Below are positions 45,084 through 56,984 of a stretch of 64,000 nt of DNA, in pieces. Position 1 is the stretch's first letter. The number at the start of each line of letters is the position of its first letter. The notes beneath the pieces were generated by a model, which worked only from the letters and a program-made list of their open reading frames with translations, was not told where the DNA came from and did no database searches. Origin of the DNA: Lytechinus pictus (taxonomy: Eukaryota; Echinodermata; Echinoidea; Temnopleuroida; Toxopneustidae); NCBI RefSeq assembly GCF_037042905.1, contig NC_087258.1, forward strand, positions 2,991,001 through 3,055,000. Direction: 5' to 3'. A program made the translations under genes and the position numbers.

Positions 45084-45784
45084 CTTCAAATTGACACTTT
45101 GGAGAATGAAATCCAAGTTTTGAAGAAGGAGAGATCGCCAATCTTGAAATCAAACTTGATAACTTGGAAAATAGGAGCCGTAGGTGTGTTTCACGGCATC
45201 CCATGCAGAAAGCCCTAAAGAGCATTGCCAGCTTGCATGGCTGCTATGCAAAATATGCCGACAACCTTCGTTGGTCTGGCTGCTGGTGACTGCGTTGCCA
45301 TCGTACTCCGAATACACCGCTTCCCAGAGCTGATCCTCAGGGGGCGTTTCATGAAAGGACTTGTCGGACGTTTTTTCCGACAAGTCCCATTTTATCCGAC
45401 AGTTACCATAGTAACAGTACCTCTCAGCCAATCAACATCAGAGAAAGATGTCAGATCTGACAACTTGTCGGATCAAAATGTTGATGAAACACTCCCCAGA
45501 ACGAGAAGCGGTCTCCGCGTATCACCCATGCAGCATTTTCCTCCTACTCCAACAAAGAGAAAGTTCGCAAGCCGGGTTCGCAAGGCATGTGTAGCTAAAT
45601 TTAAGGCAGAGCGTTTCAATGGAAGCAAGATATTTGTGATCGATGCTTACTCCAAGAGGGTCATAAACATGAGGAAAGAAAAAAGTTCAAGCAGTTGAAA
45701 GAGGAAAATAAAAGACCATTCTTCCTATATCCTGACCGTCTTGGTTTCAGATCAGGAGATGGGAAGTTGCACTTTGTTCAGTAA
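45084..45784 (+). pseudogene. LINE ORF1 (nucleic-acid-binding protein) remnant
   Basis: In shifting frames the translation shows a coiled-coil end and the L1-type RRM marks: LDNLENRSRR and FHGIPC near 45150-45205, RSPRITHAAFSSYSNKEKVRK near 45500-45565, and PFFLYPDRLGFRSGDGK near 45715-45765, ending in a stop at 45782-45784. A MITE (45341-45497) separates the first part from the rest. Frame shifts make it non-functional. The L1/Tx1 assignment is from these motifs. Confidence 0.6.
45341..45497. mobile_element. GGnGCGTTT MITE, copy 2, inside LINE ORF1
   Basis: 157 bp, ends GGGGCGTTTCATGAAAGGAC and TGTTGATGAAACACTCCCC. The interior GACAAGTCCCATTTTAT...CCATAGTAACAGTACCTCTC...CCAATCA aligns with 12569-12720. 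Confidence 0.78.
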
Positions 45785-46464
45785 CTGTGATTCTGACTTT
45801 TTGACACGTTTATTTCACCTTCTTGATCAATAATTTTTTACTGTTTAGAAAACGAGAAATTACATGTATTTTGGTTTGGTCATTTTTAATGCCATACCTT
45901 ATGTATTTATCATTTGGCCCTCTTGCCTGTTTGTATGTCTTAGTATTTTCGAGATAGTAGTAGTGGGGTAGTGCCCCTTTCACGCTTATGTGCCATTTGT
46001 GTTCTGTCTTTGTGTTTTATAGCTTACATTTAGACTCTGCTGATTATAGCGTAGGCCTTAAACCTGCCAGATAGTCTATAGATTCATATTCATCAGCTCC
46101 TGTCCAAAGGTTTGGACTTGCTGTTTTTTGCAAAGCCGTTTTTTTATCTGAGCTGTGCCCTCTTGTGTATACTTCCTTTTTAATATTTTTTTTGCACTTT
46201 TGGTCATGATGATGGTTTTCCCCCTTTTGGGTATTTTTTCTTGTTTTATTTAGAGTTTTATTTTTTGTCTTTTTTGCGTTGTTTGATGACAAGAGCAGTT
46301 TGTTAACTTGCTTGATCATCTTGTTTAGTGATCATTGTAGTGAATTCATTGTACGTGGAAGCTATTTACTGAGATGTTTTTACAGGTATGATTGGCAGTC
46401 ATTTTGGTTGTTTGAGTTTTCAGTGTATGTGTTCTTGATATTAGTTATTTTCAAAATTAAAATT
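45785..46464 (+). other. LINE spacer between ORF1 and ORF2 remnants
   Basis: T-rich, with no open frame of interest. It would be the inter-ORF region of the LINE, or sequence added after its death. Confidence 0.4.
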
Positions 46465-49400
46465 ATGGATTTGAAATTAGTAATTTTTAACTGTAGGGGG
46501 TTACAAAACTATGTTAAAAGACGTTTTTTCATTATTTACGATTCCTTGAGAGTGCATATTTCTCTAAGAGACCCACTCCTCTATAACAGATGAAACCTTT
46601 TGGAAGCAACAATGGGTTGAGAAGATATGGTTTTCAAGCTACGCTTCTAATAGTAGAGGAGTAGCCATTTTAATTCGTAATCGTGTATCTCTGACTTTTA
46701 AATCAGTGTACATTGATCAAAATGGCAGGTATTTCTGCAAATATGAATGATGTACCCTTGATTCTGCTTAATGTGTATGGCCCAAACAACGATGATCATG
46801 ATTTTTTTTAAAGTTTTTAATAGGTTAGACCAATTTGATTATTTCTCAATATTATGTGCTAAAGATTTTAATGTCGTTTTGGGGCCCTTGGACTATAAAG
46901 GTGGCAAGGAGTCTCACACTAATGTGAAAGCGAAAAACACTTTATTAAATTTGATTCAAGTATTTCATTTGTGCGACACTTGGCGTAAGTTTCATGAAAG
47001 TATTCCAGACATCAAAAGAATCCCAAAGTTTTATCTCGACTTGATTTTATTCTCGTCTCAGACAATTTTGTTACAAATTGTTTACGATCTAAAATAATTT
47101 CAGGCATTCAGACTGACCATTCTGGTGTTATGTTGAAGTTTACAGGAGTTCAACCAGTTAGAGGCAGGTCATTCTGGAAACTGAACTGTCAATATTTACA
47201 CAAGGATACAGAATTCATTCATACCATTAAAGAAAAAATTGAAGAATTTAAAGTAATTCGTTTAAAGTATAATTTTAATCCTAATGTGTTATGGGATGCT
47301 TTGACATGTACAATAAAAGGAACATGTTTAGAATATTGTGCTATAAGAAGGATTTTTTTTGCCAAAAACAGTTATTGAAAGATATAGAAGAAATTGATAA
47401 AGGTTTAAGTAATGATATTTATAATGAAGAACTACTTGCTGAAAAGGATCTGCTAGTCCATGCATTAAATAATAATAATAATAAAGGTATATTTATCCAG
47501 GGTAGCCACTTCAGTTCCGAAAACTGTTCTCCCAGTGGGCCCTGCTATTATTATCATTAAATGGTATTTTAGATTAAGAAACCTAAGGTCTTATTATTTG
47601 CTCTAGAATTAGATGGGCTAAAGAAGGAGAAAAAAGTTCAAGGTATTTTCGTAATTTACTACAGAAAAGAATGGGAGAAAAAAGAGTATTTTTACATCAA
47701 GAGATGAAAACGAAAATATGTGTGTAAATCAACAAAAGACACTTGAACAGTTTCATTTATTTTATCAGGATCTGTACAAAGAAAAATATAACAGCTGTCA
47801 AGATATTATTATTGACAACTTTTTAGATTCTATAGAAGTTCCCAATTTAGATGAAGCTGATAAAGTTTTTCTTGATAAACCAATCTCTAACCAAGAATTA
47901 TACGAGACTGTTCTCTCAATGAAACACAATAAATCACCTGGTTTCGATGGTCTGCCTGTGGAACTTTAGGTTGTATTTTGGAAGGACATCTCTGACATGC
48001 TTTTACGTTCATCTAATTTTTCCCTTCAAAATGGTGTCATGTCTTCTTCTCAAAGAAATGTAGTTATTACCTTGATTCTAAAAAAGGACAGATACAGTTT
48101 TTATTTGAAAAATTATAGACCCATTACTCTTTTAACAGTTGATTATAAAATCTTAGATAAAACTATTGCAAAGCGACTAAAAAGATGTTTTTGTTTATCA
48201 TATTTAATTCACTCAGATCAATCTGTTTTTTTAGGGCAGATATATTGGAAATAATGTTCGCCTAATCACTGATACAATTGAATACACAACAATAAAGAAT
48301 ATTCCAGGTGCGACTCTCCTACTCGATATCCAAAAGGCTTTTGATAGTGTTTCTCAAAAAATTATCCTGTGTGTTCTTAAAAAAAAAACAATTTTAGCGA
48401 TATTTTTATTAATTGGATTAAGGTTTTTTATTCAGAAAGAAAAAAGTTATGTAAGCAATTATGCTAATTTAACCAAATTTATTGATATGCTGCGAGGTAT
48501 TTTCCAAGGGTGCCCTATATCCCCTTATTTATTTTCTATTAGTTATTGAATGTATGGCCCTTGCTATAAGATAAAAATCGAATATTAAAGGTATACCAAT
48601 TGAAGATAAGGATCTAAAGATTTCTTTATTGGCTGATGATTCAACCTGTTTTATTGATGGTTCAGAAAATTAATTCCAATCTATGTTTGATACAATTGAT
48701 TTTTTTTTTTAGAGTTCTGGTTGTACACTTAACATATCCAAATCAGAAGCCATATGGACTGGCTCAAAAGAGGGTTCTCTTTCTCAACCGTTTTCTTAGA
48801 ATGGATTAAAGTGAAATAAATTCACTTTTAAAACTTTGGGAATTCATTTATCATTGGATACAAAAAAATTGTATGATGTTAACCACAAAGTAAAACTCAA
48901 ATCTATTGAAAGCTCTTTAAACTGCTAGCGTGTAAGAAATTTATCTCTCATCGGGAGATCTGTGTGATTAAGACCCTATTGCTGCCACAGCTTCTTTATT
49001 TTTTCTCTGTACTTTGTATCAAATTACCAAAATCATTTTTTAAACAATTGAACACATTAATGTTAAAGATTAGTTGGAATAAAGGCAGCGATAGGGTCCA
49101 CTGGCGATTTATGTGTAATGATTTATCTTTTGGTCATTTGCGCATGATTGATCTCTATAGCTTCTCTCTGGCACAACAAAATGTTATGGGTAAAATTGTT
49201 ATTAGATGATAATTATGAAAGTGTATGGAAGACCATCGAAGTTTGTCTTTTAAATCCTTTTACTGCTAAGAAGGATATCTTATGGCAAACATATCCACCT
49301 GTAAGTGTTCTTGATAAATCATCTTCATGTCAGTTGGCAGAATCGCTCCAAGCATGGTATTTATTTCGAGAAAAATTAGATAAAATCTAGTTGGATATCC

Positions 49401-50155
49401 CCTTTTCATCTATTGGTGACTGTCAATGTATTTGGTATAATAACAACATTACTTCAAAATCAAAACAATATTTTCTTTATCAAGATTGGTTAGACAAGGG
49501 AATTATGTTTATCTCGGATTTACTTAATCATCCCCATTCAGGCAGTAAATTATTTGAAGAACTTGTAATAGATTTTGAAATTAATTTGCGGGATAGGAGA
49601 AAGTACAATTTGTTAATGAAACTATTCCAGAAGATTGGTTGGTGTTTTTAGGTTTAACTCCCAATATGATATTTGATGAAATTAAAACGAAACTGTTTAG
49701 TACAAAGAAAATCCCAAAATATGCATACAATATTATATTAGATTCTTGTATCCCTGAAACGAAAATAAACTTTTTGAGAGATTTTTCTGCCTCGGATCAA
49801 GAGAATTGGGAAAAAAATCCATGTAAATAATTTTAAATCTACCATTATCACACGTATTCGTTCATTCTACATGTATTTCAAATTATTTCATAACGCAATA
49901 GGTTTGAATGAGTTTCTGTACAAAATAGAGAGGAAAGATTCGCTGAATTGTGCCTTTTGTAATATTACCCCAGAAACTTATATTAATTTGTTTGTTGAGT
50001 GTCCTGAGGGAGGAGACTAGTAAAATTATTAAAGAGTGGACAAAACATTCTTTCAATCCTACTGTCTTTGAAAAAATGTTTGGTTTTGACAACGATAAAT
50101 TTCTTACTTATCTGTTTCTTTTGCTTGAATATTATATTTACATATGCAAATTTTA
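46465..50155 (+). pseudogene. LINE ORF2: endonuclease and reverse transcriptase, broken
   Basis: The order of motifs is complete but in several frames with many stops. The start is LVIFNCRGLQNYVKRR (46470; AP endonuclease). KIWFSSYASNSRGVAILI follows near 46626, and AKDFNVVLGPLDY near 46860 (the GDFN box with G to K change). The reverse transcriptase has NKSPGFDGLPVEL (47930), LKNYRPITLLTVDYKILDK (48105), LLLDIQKAFDSV (48320, motif A), IFQGCPISPYLFS (48500) and SLLADDSTCFID (48625; ADD catalytic box kept). A C-terminal zinc motif LNCAFCNITPETYINLFVECP is near 49945. Normal ORF2 proteins are about 1200 residues; the span here fits that length. The copy cannot be active. Confidence 0.75.
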
Positions 50156-50652
50156 AAGTAAAGTGCCATCTTTTGAAAGCTACAAAGCATACATTGTCAA
50201 TAATAACCTGGAATACAATATTTCCAAAAAGAACATGTTAGCTTTTAATTTTAAGAAATTGAAACTAATATTATGATCACTTAATCATTTCTTTAATCTG
50301 CAAAATAATAATATGTTCATATTACTTTTGAAGTCTTATGTGACTTTAAGATGTTGCTAGTATATTTCTCCTTTCCCGATGAAGGTCACCAAAATTGGGC
50401 TCATCCAGCTCCAACCACCGTATCACATTGGTCTGTTCCTGCCTGAAATTTGGACCAATGTTTGCAAATAACCCCAAGAATGGTTTAGCCCTCCTCTCTT
50501 TACACCCACTGATTTTTATTAATTATATTTATACATGCGAATTCCAAAATAAATCACCGTCTTTTGAAAGCTACCATACTTACTCTGCCTATAATAATAA
50601 CCTGGAATATAGTATTGTTAAAATGGAATGCCCTAAGGAAATGGGACCTTAA
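50116..50652 (+). repeat. Duplicated ORF2 C-terminus / 3' region of the LINE
   Basis: IYICKF...PSFESYKAYIVNNNLEYN (near 50140-50225) recurs, diverged, as IYTCEFQNKSPSFESYHTYS.YNNNLEYS (near 50525-50615). Either an old tandem duplication or a second, 5'-truncated LINE end inserted beside the first. Confidence 0.55.
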
Positions 50653-51131
50653 ATTATGTTCATTAAACTTTGTGTTTGTCATGGTCTGTAGAACAATGTC
50701 ATGTTACGTTTTTAGTGTATAGAAGTTTACAAGAGTTCAAGATGACTGTCATCATATTAGGTTGTAATATGTATTCTTATATCTTTACATGGATATAAGC
50801 TGCTTTTTTGCATGCATTACGTTATTGTCATGCTTTATTTTTGTTGTTGATGATTATTATTATTGTTAAAATCATCTATTCTTTTGTTTATGTTTTTTGA
50901 TTACTTTGATTCAATAAATCACATTAAAAAACCCGTTATAATGACTTGTGTTTGAGAGACACGTGTGCCTCGCCGAATGAATCATGGCATAAGTATAAGA
51001 GAACAAGTATGCTAGCCCAGCCACACTGTAAAAAAAGAAGAAAAAAAAAACAATGGCATGATCGTCAAGCTACTTTATAGGTTGGAGTAAATGTGTCACT
51101 GGATATCATCATAATTAACAATGACACTTAC

Positions 51132-51225
51132 ATGGAAAGGTCAACATCGCGTAGGGTAGGAACAAGATAATTGAGGTGCTCAATCCAAGACGAAGCCAGT
51201 TTCTTTTTCGCCTCAACGTCACCAT
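51132..51225 (-). CDS. Carbohydrate sulfotransferase, first coding exon (membrane anchor)
   Basis: The exon runs from ATG (51225) to donor CCAT|GTAAGT (GT 51131-51130). It encodes 31 residues: a basic cytosolic tail MVTLRRKRNWLR and a hydrophobic segment LGLSTSIILFLPYAMLTF, the expected type II Golgi anchor. It ends with one spare base that exon 2 completes. A strong acceptor CTATTTCAG|AAC lies just before the ATG (AG 51230-51229), so a non-coding leader exon is upstream. Link to the catalytic exon 31 kb away is by phase and topology, with all three intervening junctions fitting. Confidence 0.7.
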
Positions 51226-51537
51226 GTTCTGAAATAGATAAGGAATAAAAAGAGAAGTGATTAAAATATTTAACAGTTGTGAAGAATAACGTCTGGTCAC
51301 CCAGTTAGCCCACAACGGTGAAATAACACCCCAAGGAAAAAGGTTTTACTCGCTTCTAATTCATCATTTTCTATGGGGAAAATACTTTATTTTCAGTTTT
51401 ACGATATTGAATACCGAGCAAATAACAAAGAAAATTTTGATTAGATTATTTATACTTTCTTTAATAAACAAAACAAAAAAATACATTTTTATACATATCT
51501 TGAAGTTCTGAAGTTCTGAGTTATTCCAAATGATATA

Positions 51538-52412
51538 CAGTGCCTATCAAAAAAGTTTACACTTAGAAATATTCCTGTAAAATTAAATATTTGTAATGTC
51601 CTGAAGCCTTTTCCATATTTAAACATTGCTAAATAGTTATATGAATAAAAGTAGACGTTAATCTTAAAGAACGCATGGATTTTTGCTAGGAAGATTGATT
51701 GAAAGATAACTTTTACCTTCTTAACGCGTTTCCTTGCAAACAAAAACGTCATAGAGCGCCATTGCGCCCCCCCCCCTCCCCACACACCGAGGCCATCGTG
51801 GTGATATCTGCTTTACACGGAGCAGTGATTCACATGAAATGGTTTAGGCTTGACTTTTCTTCTGTTAATCATTGTCAGCTTGGGGAAAAAGTGTGGAGAA
51901 GCAAGTATTAAATGAAATATGAAATGTAAACCCACTTTAAATGATAAAAACTTATAGAAAAAATGCTTGAGATGTCTGAAATAAAACTTTTGTTTACATT
52001 CAGTTACATCCTCAGATCCAGCTGGCACAAAAAAGGTATAGGTTATGCTTACCTAGGGCAGGTAGGGTTAAAATGTCAATATGGGTTGCAAAGTTGTTAC
52101 AAATTATTTAAATGTATCTGTTTTATTTCATTTGGCTAAAAGTATGAGAAATGTTCCGCACTGTCAGTTTGTTTTGGTGTTTTTTCCTATAGACACAGCG
52201 TGAAAATGAGCATTTCTGCGCATACCGATTTTTGCAGGCTTTACAAAAATGGACAGTGCTCACCTAAGTGTAATATTCTGTCAAAATATTTAATATCATT
52301 TGATAGATGAGACCCAAACCCAAGAATATGTATGAAAAAATTATCCCAATGCTGTATATATTTCAATTCTCAGTACTTTTTCAAAGTGTAAACTTATTAT
52401 TGATACGCACTG
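51538..52412. mobile_element. Tc1/mariner-like deletion derivative
   Basis: Left CAGTGCCTATCAAAAAAGTT (followed by TACACTT) is inverted at the right as AAGTGTAAACTTATTATTGA...GCACTG. CAGTGCCTATCA with TTTACACTT is a common mariner-type end, and TA lies beside each end. The inner 800 bp has no transposase. It lies upstream of the first coding exon of the sulfotransferase and could displace or contribute leader sequence. Confidence 0.6.
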
Positions 52413-52753
52413 TTAATATCAAAGTTGGCTGGCAAAGGTTCCTTAAAATGAAAGTCCACAATGCTGGCGATGATGAAATCGATGTTGAAACACGATTAAT
52501 AATAAAAGTCACTGTAACGATTTGAAATGTCCGTGAAGATGAAGTTCATGATGATAAGCAGTAAATTTCAGGAATCCATGGGTTGACAAATGTTCTGCAG
52601 AACAGGTCGATGATCTCGATGAGAACTGAGAATTCCTCTTTCAAAATAACTGCAAACAGTTCATTGATGGTGTGCAGACAATTCCACATAATTGGAAATA
52701 AACTATGCTCTGACATATAGTCTGTTGTGAAACTCTGAGTTCTGATCTGATAT

Positions 52754-53048
52754 GATAATAATAAATAAATAATTATAATAATATAGGATTTGTATAGCGC
52801 ACGTATCCACCTTGCTAGGTGCTCAAGGCGCGCCTATATTACCCCGGCTAAGCTAGTCTACCGATTCTGGTGCGCACAGCTTTTTGAGGAATTACTTCCT
52901 ACCGGTACCCATTTACCTCACCTGGGTCGAGTGCAGCACAGTGTGGATAAATTTCTTGTTGAAGGAAAACACGCCATGGCTAGGATTCGAACCAACGACC
53001 CTTTGTTTGAAAGGCGACAGTCAGAACCACTAGACCACGACGCGCCCA
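52754..53048 (-). repeat. tRNA-derived SINE, family S1, copy 2
   Basis: Reads on the minus strand from CGTGGGCGCGTCGTGGTCTA through GGTTCGAATCC to a body with TTTATCCACACTGTGCTGCA, GGTACCGG and GCGCTATACAAATCC, ending in an ATT-rich tail. It is the longest copy and defines the 3' body. Confidence 0.75.
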
Positions 53049-53524
53049 CGGTGATGTCCTTGGAGACACTGCCAAATTAATATTTATTATTCTGGAAGCT
53101 TCTAGTATTGTCTTTAAAAAGAACATTCTGCCAATTTCTAGAGCAGTTCAATTCTAGAAGACTCTTGAATGACTTCAGTGAAATTAACAATGTAAACAAC
53201 ACAGCTAAGCATATTGTACGTTTTCCCTGCTAGCAGTCTCTATTGTCTATTGCCCATTGTACATTACAAAATGACCAGACATTACTCTGCCTCATTAAAT
53301 ATGCATGCCTAACAAAGTTTAACTGGAATATTCTTATTATGCAATAAAATTCCTTAGAAAAGAAAAAAAAAAGATAACGAATTGGATGAATGTAATTTCT
53401 CTTACAATTCTTTTTATATATAACATGAGATAGGGCCTATAAACGAATGCTCTCCGAATTTTAATTTTATATAAACAGTCCCTCCCTCATATATCAATGA
53501 ATAACCATTGAAATTTTGTTATAT
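53049..53524. other. No gene seen
   Basis: AT-rich unique sequence. No feature recognised. Confidence 0.4.
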
Positions 53525-53745
53525 TTTTGTAAGCGCATTATACATGTTGTATAGCGCAAGTTTGTTGCACATGTTTTCATGTTGATCAAGCGCTCGAGCT
53601 CTCAAGGAATTACTAGTATTCCTACCGGGTTCCCTTAACTTCACCAAGTTTGGCAAATGTGCACAAATGCCTTGCCAACGGACTCCAGCACTGCATGATT
53701 TTGAGTCATTCGACCTCTGATCCGAACCCTGAAAAGTATTCAAGA
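53525..53745 (-). repeat. Diverged SINE related to family S1
   Basis: GCGCATTATACATGTTGTATAGCGC and AAGGAATTACTAGTATTCCTACCGGGTTCCC (here as two pieces) match the body of copy 2 (GCTTTTTGAGGAATTACTTCC), but the tRNA head is nearly lost. Confidence 0.45.
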
Positions 53746-53905
53746 GATTCACCGTCACTCCTTAATTAATTACTTGATTGAATGTTTACATTTTTTTTAA
53801 TGAGGATCTTACTATGTAATAGATTTTGACATGATATGCAGGAATGTCAAATCGTTTACATTTTCCTTTTCTATTTTTTCTACAGTTCTTTTTGTTATTG
53901 TTCGT

Positions 53906-53909
<4 letters not shown>

Positions 53910-53943
<34 letters not shown>

Positions 53944-53957
53944 GGGGGGGGGGGGGG
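53910..53957. repeat. Poly-T followed by poly-G
   Basis: A run of over 30 T (53910-53942) followed at once by about 15 G. Such tracts sit at the edge of the G-tract repeat family and produce false open frames. Confidence 0.85.
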
Positions 53958-54844
53958 CATGGCCCCAAGCAGTCCCACCTCAGCAGTGCTATGCGGATGA
54001 GGTCCGGGGTGTTAATCCCCAAGCCCCCTTAGATTGAAACATTTTAAACCTTAAAATGGCGGCTTTTTAAGAAAGTAATCGAAAATCGATAATTTTTAAA
54101 GGAATTCCCAAGGCAGAAGAATGTATAGTAGTTGAGATTGAATGGTATGCTGTATTTTGTGGATCGACTAAGAGGAAGGGGTCAAGATGTGAGGGTGTTG
54201 CATAGTGGAGGAGGGGGGGGGGGGGGGCAAGACTACCTTAATTAATTCGATTTTTTAATTTTTACTTTGGATTTGGATTGATCAATATTAGTTTTTCATT
54301 TTTATATCCATTCTTTTTTCAACATACAATATATATATATATATATATACATACATATACAAATCAATTATGAGAAAAAAAAAAATTGATTTTACAGTAG
54401 CAAATGTGTCCAGTATCTAACTAATCAAAATACAATAAGCTCACATCATTTTCTAAAATAAAGAAATAAAAACTTTTAACGTAAGAATAATTGAATGAAT
54501 GCTTATGAAAATAATAGAAATGAAAAAAAAGAGGCCAGCTAAAAACAGATGCGTGCTTGAATGTCGCTGGTCTCTTGAGAACGAAAATAGTACATTACTT
54601 GAAAATAACGCAAATATACATTAAATTAAACAGGAACTTAATTAGTAGAGTCGGAGTATAGGCAGGGCAAACGCGGAGAGTAGATATCAGGAGAGAAGAT
54701 AAAATGCATGGTCATGAATGAATGATGAGGGGGTGCCGCCCAAAAATCGATTTGGGGCAGAAAAGGTCGTAGACCCTCACCCATTTTCGTAAAAATTGTA
54801 TATCTCGGCTTCTGCATAAGTTATTCTAATAATAATAATAATGT
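53958..54844. other. No gene; short G and AT repeats
   Basis: Contains another G run (54213-54227) and a TA microsatellite (54330-54350). No exon recognised. Confidence 0.4.
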
Positions 54845-55136
54845 GGGGGCGTCGTGGTCTAGTGGACTGGTTACGACTCTCGTCGTCTTCAATCAGAGGG
54901 ACGTGGGTTCGAATCCAAGCTGTGGCGTGTTTTCCTTCAGCAAGAACTTTATCCACATTGTGCTGCACTCGACCCAGGTGAGGTGAATGGGTACCCGGTA
55001 GGATTTATTCCTTGAATGCTTTAGCGCCTATACGGCGGCTGAGCTATTGCTGGGGTGATAATATGATACCAAGTATCAAGCGCAGTAGAGTATATGCAAT
55101 TATAGTAGCTGCGCTATTATTATCATTATTATCATT
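54845..55136 (+). repeat. tRNA-derived SINE, family S1, copy 3
   Basis: GGGGGCGTCGTGGTCTAGTGG, A box, then a consensus B box GGGTTCGAATCC, a body with TTTATCCACATTGTGCTGCA and GGGTACCCGGTAGG, and a 3' end in an ATT microsatellite. The polymerase III boxes are the best kept of the three. Confidence 0.8.
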
Positions 55137-56327
55137 AAAATAACTGAACGATAAAGTATGGGGGGGGGGGGGGCTCCACAAAGAAAGAATAAGATGCAAG
55201 AGAATGATAAGGGGAAAAACAACAAAAGAATAAGGTAGTGGGGAAAGGGAGCAGTGGGAACTGTATGGTTGTCAAACAATCAAGGATTGTTGTAAGATTA
55301 TTTAACTAATAATTGATATGATTCAATCGAATAATAGGAGTAAGAAAGACTTACACGGTCCAGGCGTCTCATAAATTTAAGGTATGCGAAAGCGAAGGAA
55401 GGTTTTGTGATGCTGACTCACTCGGAAGGAGACATTAAAAGCACCGTTTGAACTCAAGAAAATGACGAATCTCACCAAACAAAATGTGAACGTGAAGCGC
55501 TAGCTGAACTCTTCTTTTATTACCTGACCTGAAAAAATATTTTAAAGCTGTTTGTGGAAAATCACAACAGAGTACATACATCAAAAATAAATAATGAGAG
55601 CGCGAAGCGCGAGCTAATTTTTTGACATAACCTGAAAAGAACTATTTGCAGAAATTTGAGGAATCTGATACACATCTCACCAAACATATAGTTGATGATT
55701 TCTAAAAATATATATTCAGATCTGAAATCGGGACTTTTTAGGCACTTTTATTATAATCAAGAACTGGGGACAGCAAAAGCACAAAGAGCAATCGGAAATA
55801 TTGTTTGTGTATAGAACTGAAAAGAAGTCATTTTATAATAATCCTAAATATCGTATCTACATGTATCCGATGATCCATATCATCCATTATATTGATTTTG
55901 GTATAATGACCTGAAAAAATTGTAATTTCCCCCTCTTCCCATAATTCATTATATGTTCTTTTTTTGGGCCTACTTCTCTCCCCTTTCCTCTCATTCAAGT
56001 AACAATGACAGTCATAATAGTACAGGAATATGGAAAGTGGGAGGGAATAACTGGATAGTTTCCAGCGTGTGACGCTATCCTTCGATGATTAAACTCTATT
56101 AATATTATGCAACAAGGTCATTGCCGAGTAAGAACATTTGCTACTCTCGACAGCGAACATGGTAAGTAAAATCTATAAATGGGTACACACAAAAAAATAC
56201 GGAAGTGAAGGTGTTCTCCAAAAATAGAGTTAAAATTTGGCATTGAAACCTGCAATACCATTAATGTGGGATACAATCTCGTATGGAAATGAGGTACCGT
56301 TTATACGTAATGTTGAAATCCTCAAAA
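55137..56327. other. No gene; GCGCGAAGCGCGAGC repeats
   Basis: Copies of GTGAAGCGCTAGC and GCGCGAAGCGCGAGC are at 55490-55620. At 56110-56180 a short stretch ends in GAACATG|GTAAGT, a good donor context, but there is nothing to join it to. No confident exon. Confidence 0.4.
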
Positions 56328-56480
56328 CTGTGGTTTAGTGGTTAAGGCGACGGCGTTCCAAGGTGGGGGCCCGGGTTCGATTCCCGGCAAAGACATTTTT
56401 CCGGCATCACCAATTTTTCCAAAGGGCAGATAGCTCTGGAGAATCTTAATTTAATCTATGCCTACCATTGTTCTCTTTAT
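56328..56480 (+). repeat. tRNA-like SINE, second family
   Basis: GTGGTTTAGTGGTTAAGGCG (A box) and GGGTTCGATTCCCGG (B box) 30 bases apart, followed by a body GACATTTTTCCGGCATCACC. The anticodon arm region GGCGTTCCAAGGTGGGGG does not make a normal stem and no matching acceptor stem is seen, so it is not called as a tRNA gene. Confidence 0.55.
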
Positions 56481-56984
56481 CACTTTCTTTCACAAAATAT
56501 TTAAATAAAAGAGCTGTTTGTACATGTATAATTTCTCACATTTATATATATAAATATATATATATTTATATGTGTGTGTGTGTGGGGGGGGGGGGGAGGG
56601 GTGGGTGAGTGTGTGTGTGTGCTACATAGCTTCACTTAAAAAAAAGGCCCGAGAGTAATATGTGTCGTCTATAGCGGTCAGCCTGATTAACCTAGACGTA
56701 AAATGTTACCTATATAAATTATTTAATTGGTTATACACCAGCTTGGCGTTGATGGGGAGTTAGGGAGTCACTTAAACAGAAACAGCAACAGAATTGAAAT
56801 TGAAATGAATCAATTCGTGCTACAGGGAAGCTGATTCAAATGCTTTACTTGCCAATATTTCCTCCACAAGATTGCTGTTACGTTAAATTGATGATTTATA
56901 GTCATTGTTATTTCTATTTCAATTTTAATTTTCATGATTTTGAGATGTACACAATATATGTACTCTGCGGTTACTGAGGAAATC
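56481..56984. other. No gene; TG and G microsatellites
   Basis: A TATATA/TGTGTG/GGGG compound microsatellite at 56544-56622; the rest is AT-rich. Confidence 0.45.

Larger units (their letters stand above)
45084..50931 (+). mobile_element. Decayed L1/Tx1-like LINE in sulfotransferase intron 1
   Basis: Remnants of ORF1, an endonuclease-RT ORF2 and a 3' end with ATTCAATAAATCACATTAAAA at 50910-50931. All reading frames are broken. It lies opposite to the direction of the host gene. A second element (45341-45497) is inserted in its ORF1. Confidence 0.72.
19459..51228 (-). other. Gene extent: carbohydrate sulfotransferase, 4 coding exons
   Basis: The inferred coding span of one minus-strand gene. 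Exons are 51228-51132 (ATG at 51225), 37474-37358, 21712-21645 and 20358-19459 (stop). Coding lengths 94, 117, 68 and 900 nt add up to 1179 nt, exactly 393 codons. Introns of about 13.7, 15.6 and 1.3 kb all have GT donors and AG acceptors with pyrimidine-rich tracts, and every junction is in phase. Introns 1 and 2 are filled with transposons. An AG acceptor lies three bases before the ATG, so a separate 5' UTR exon and promoter should exist above 51228; I could not locate them. Confidence 0.75.

Noticed and set aside
56328-56396. tRNA gene
   Set aside because: A and B boxes are present but the anticodon arm and acceptor stem do not fold; called SINE-like.
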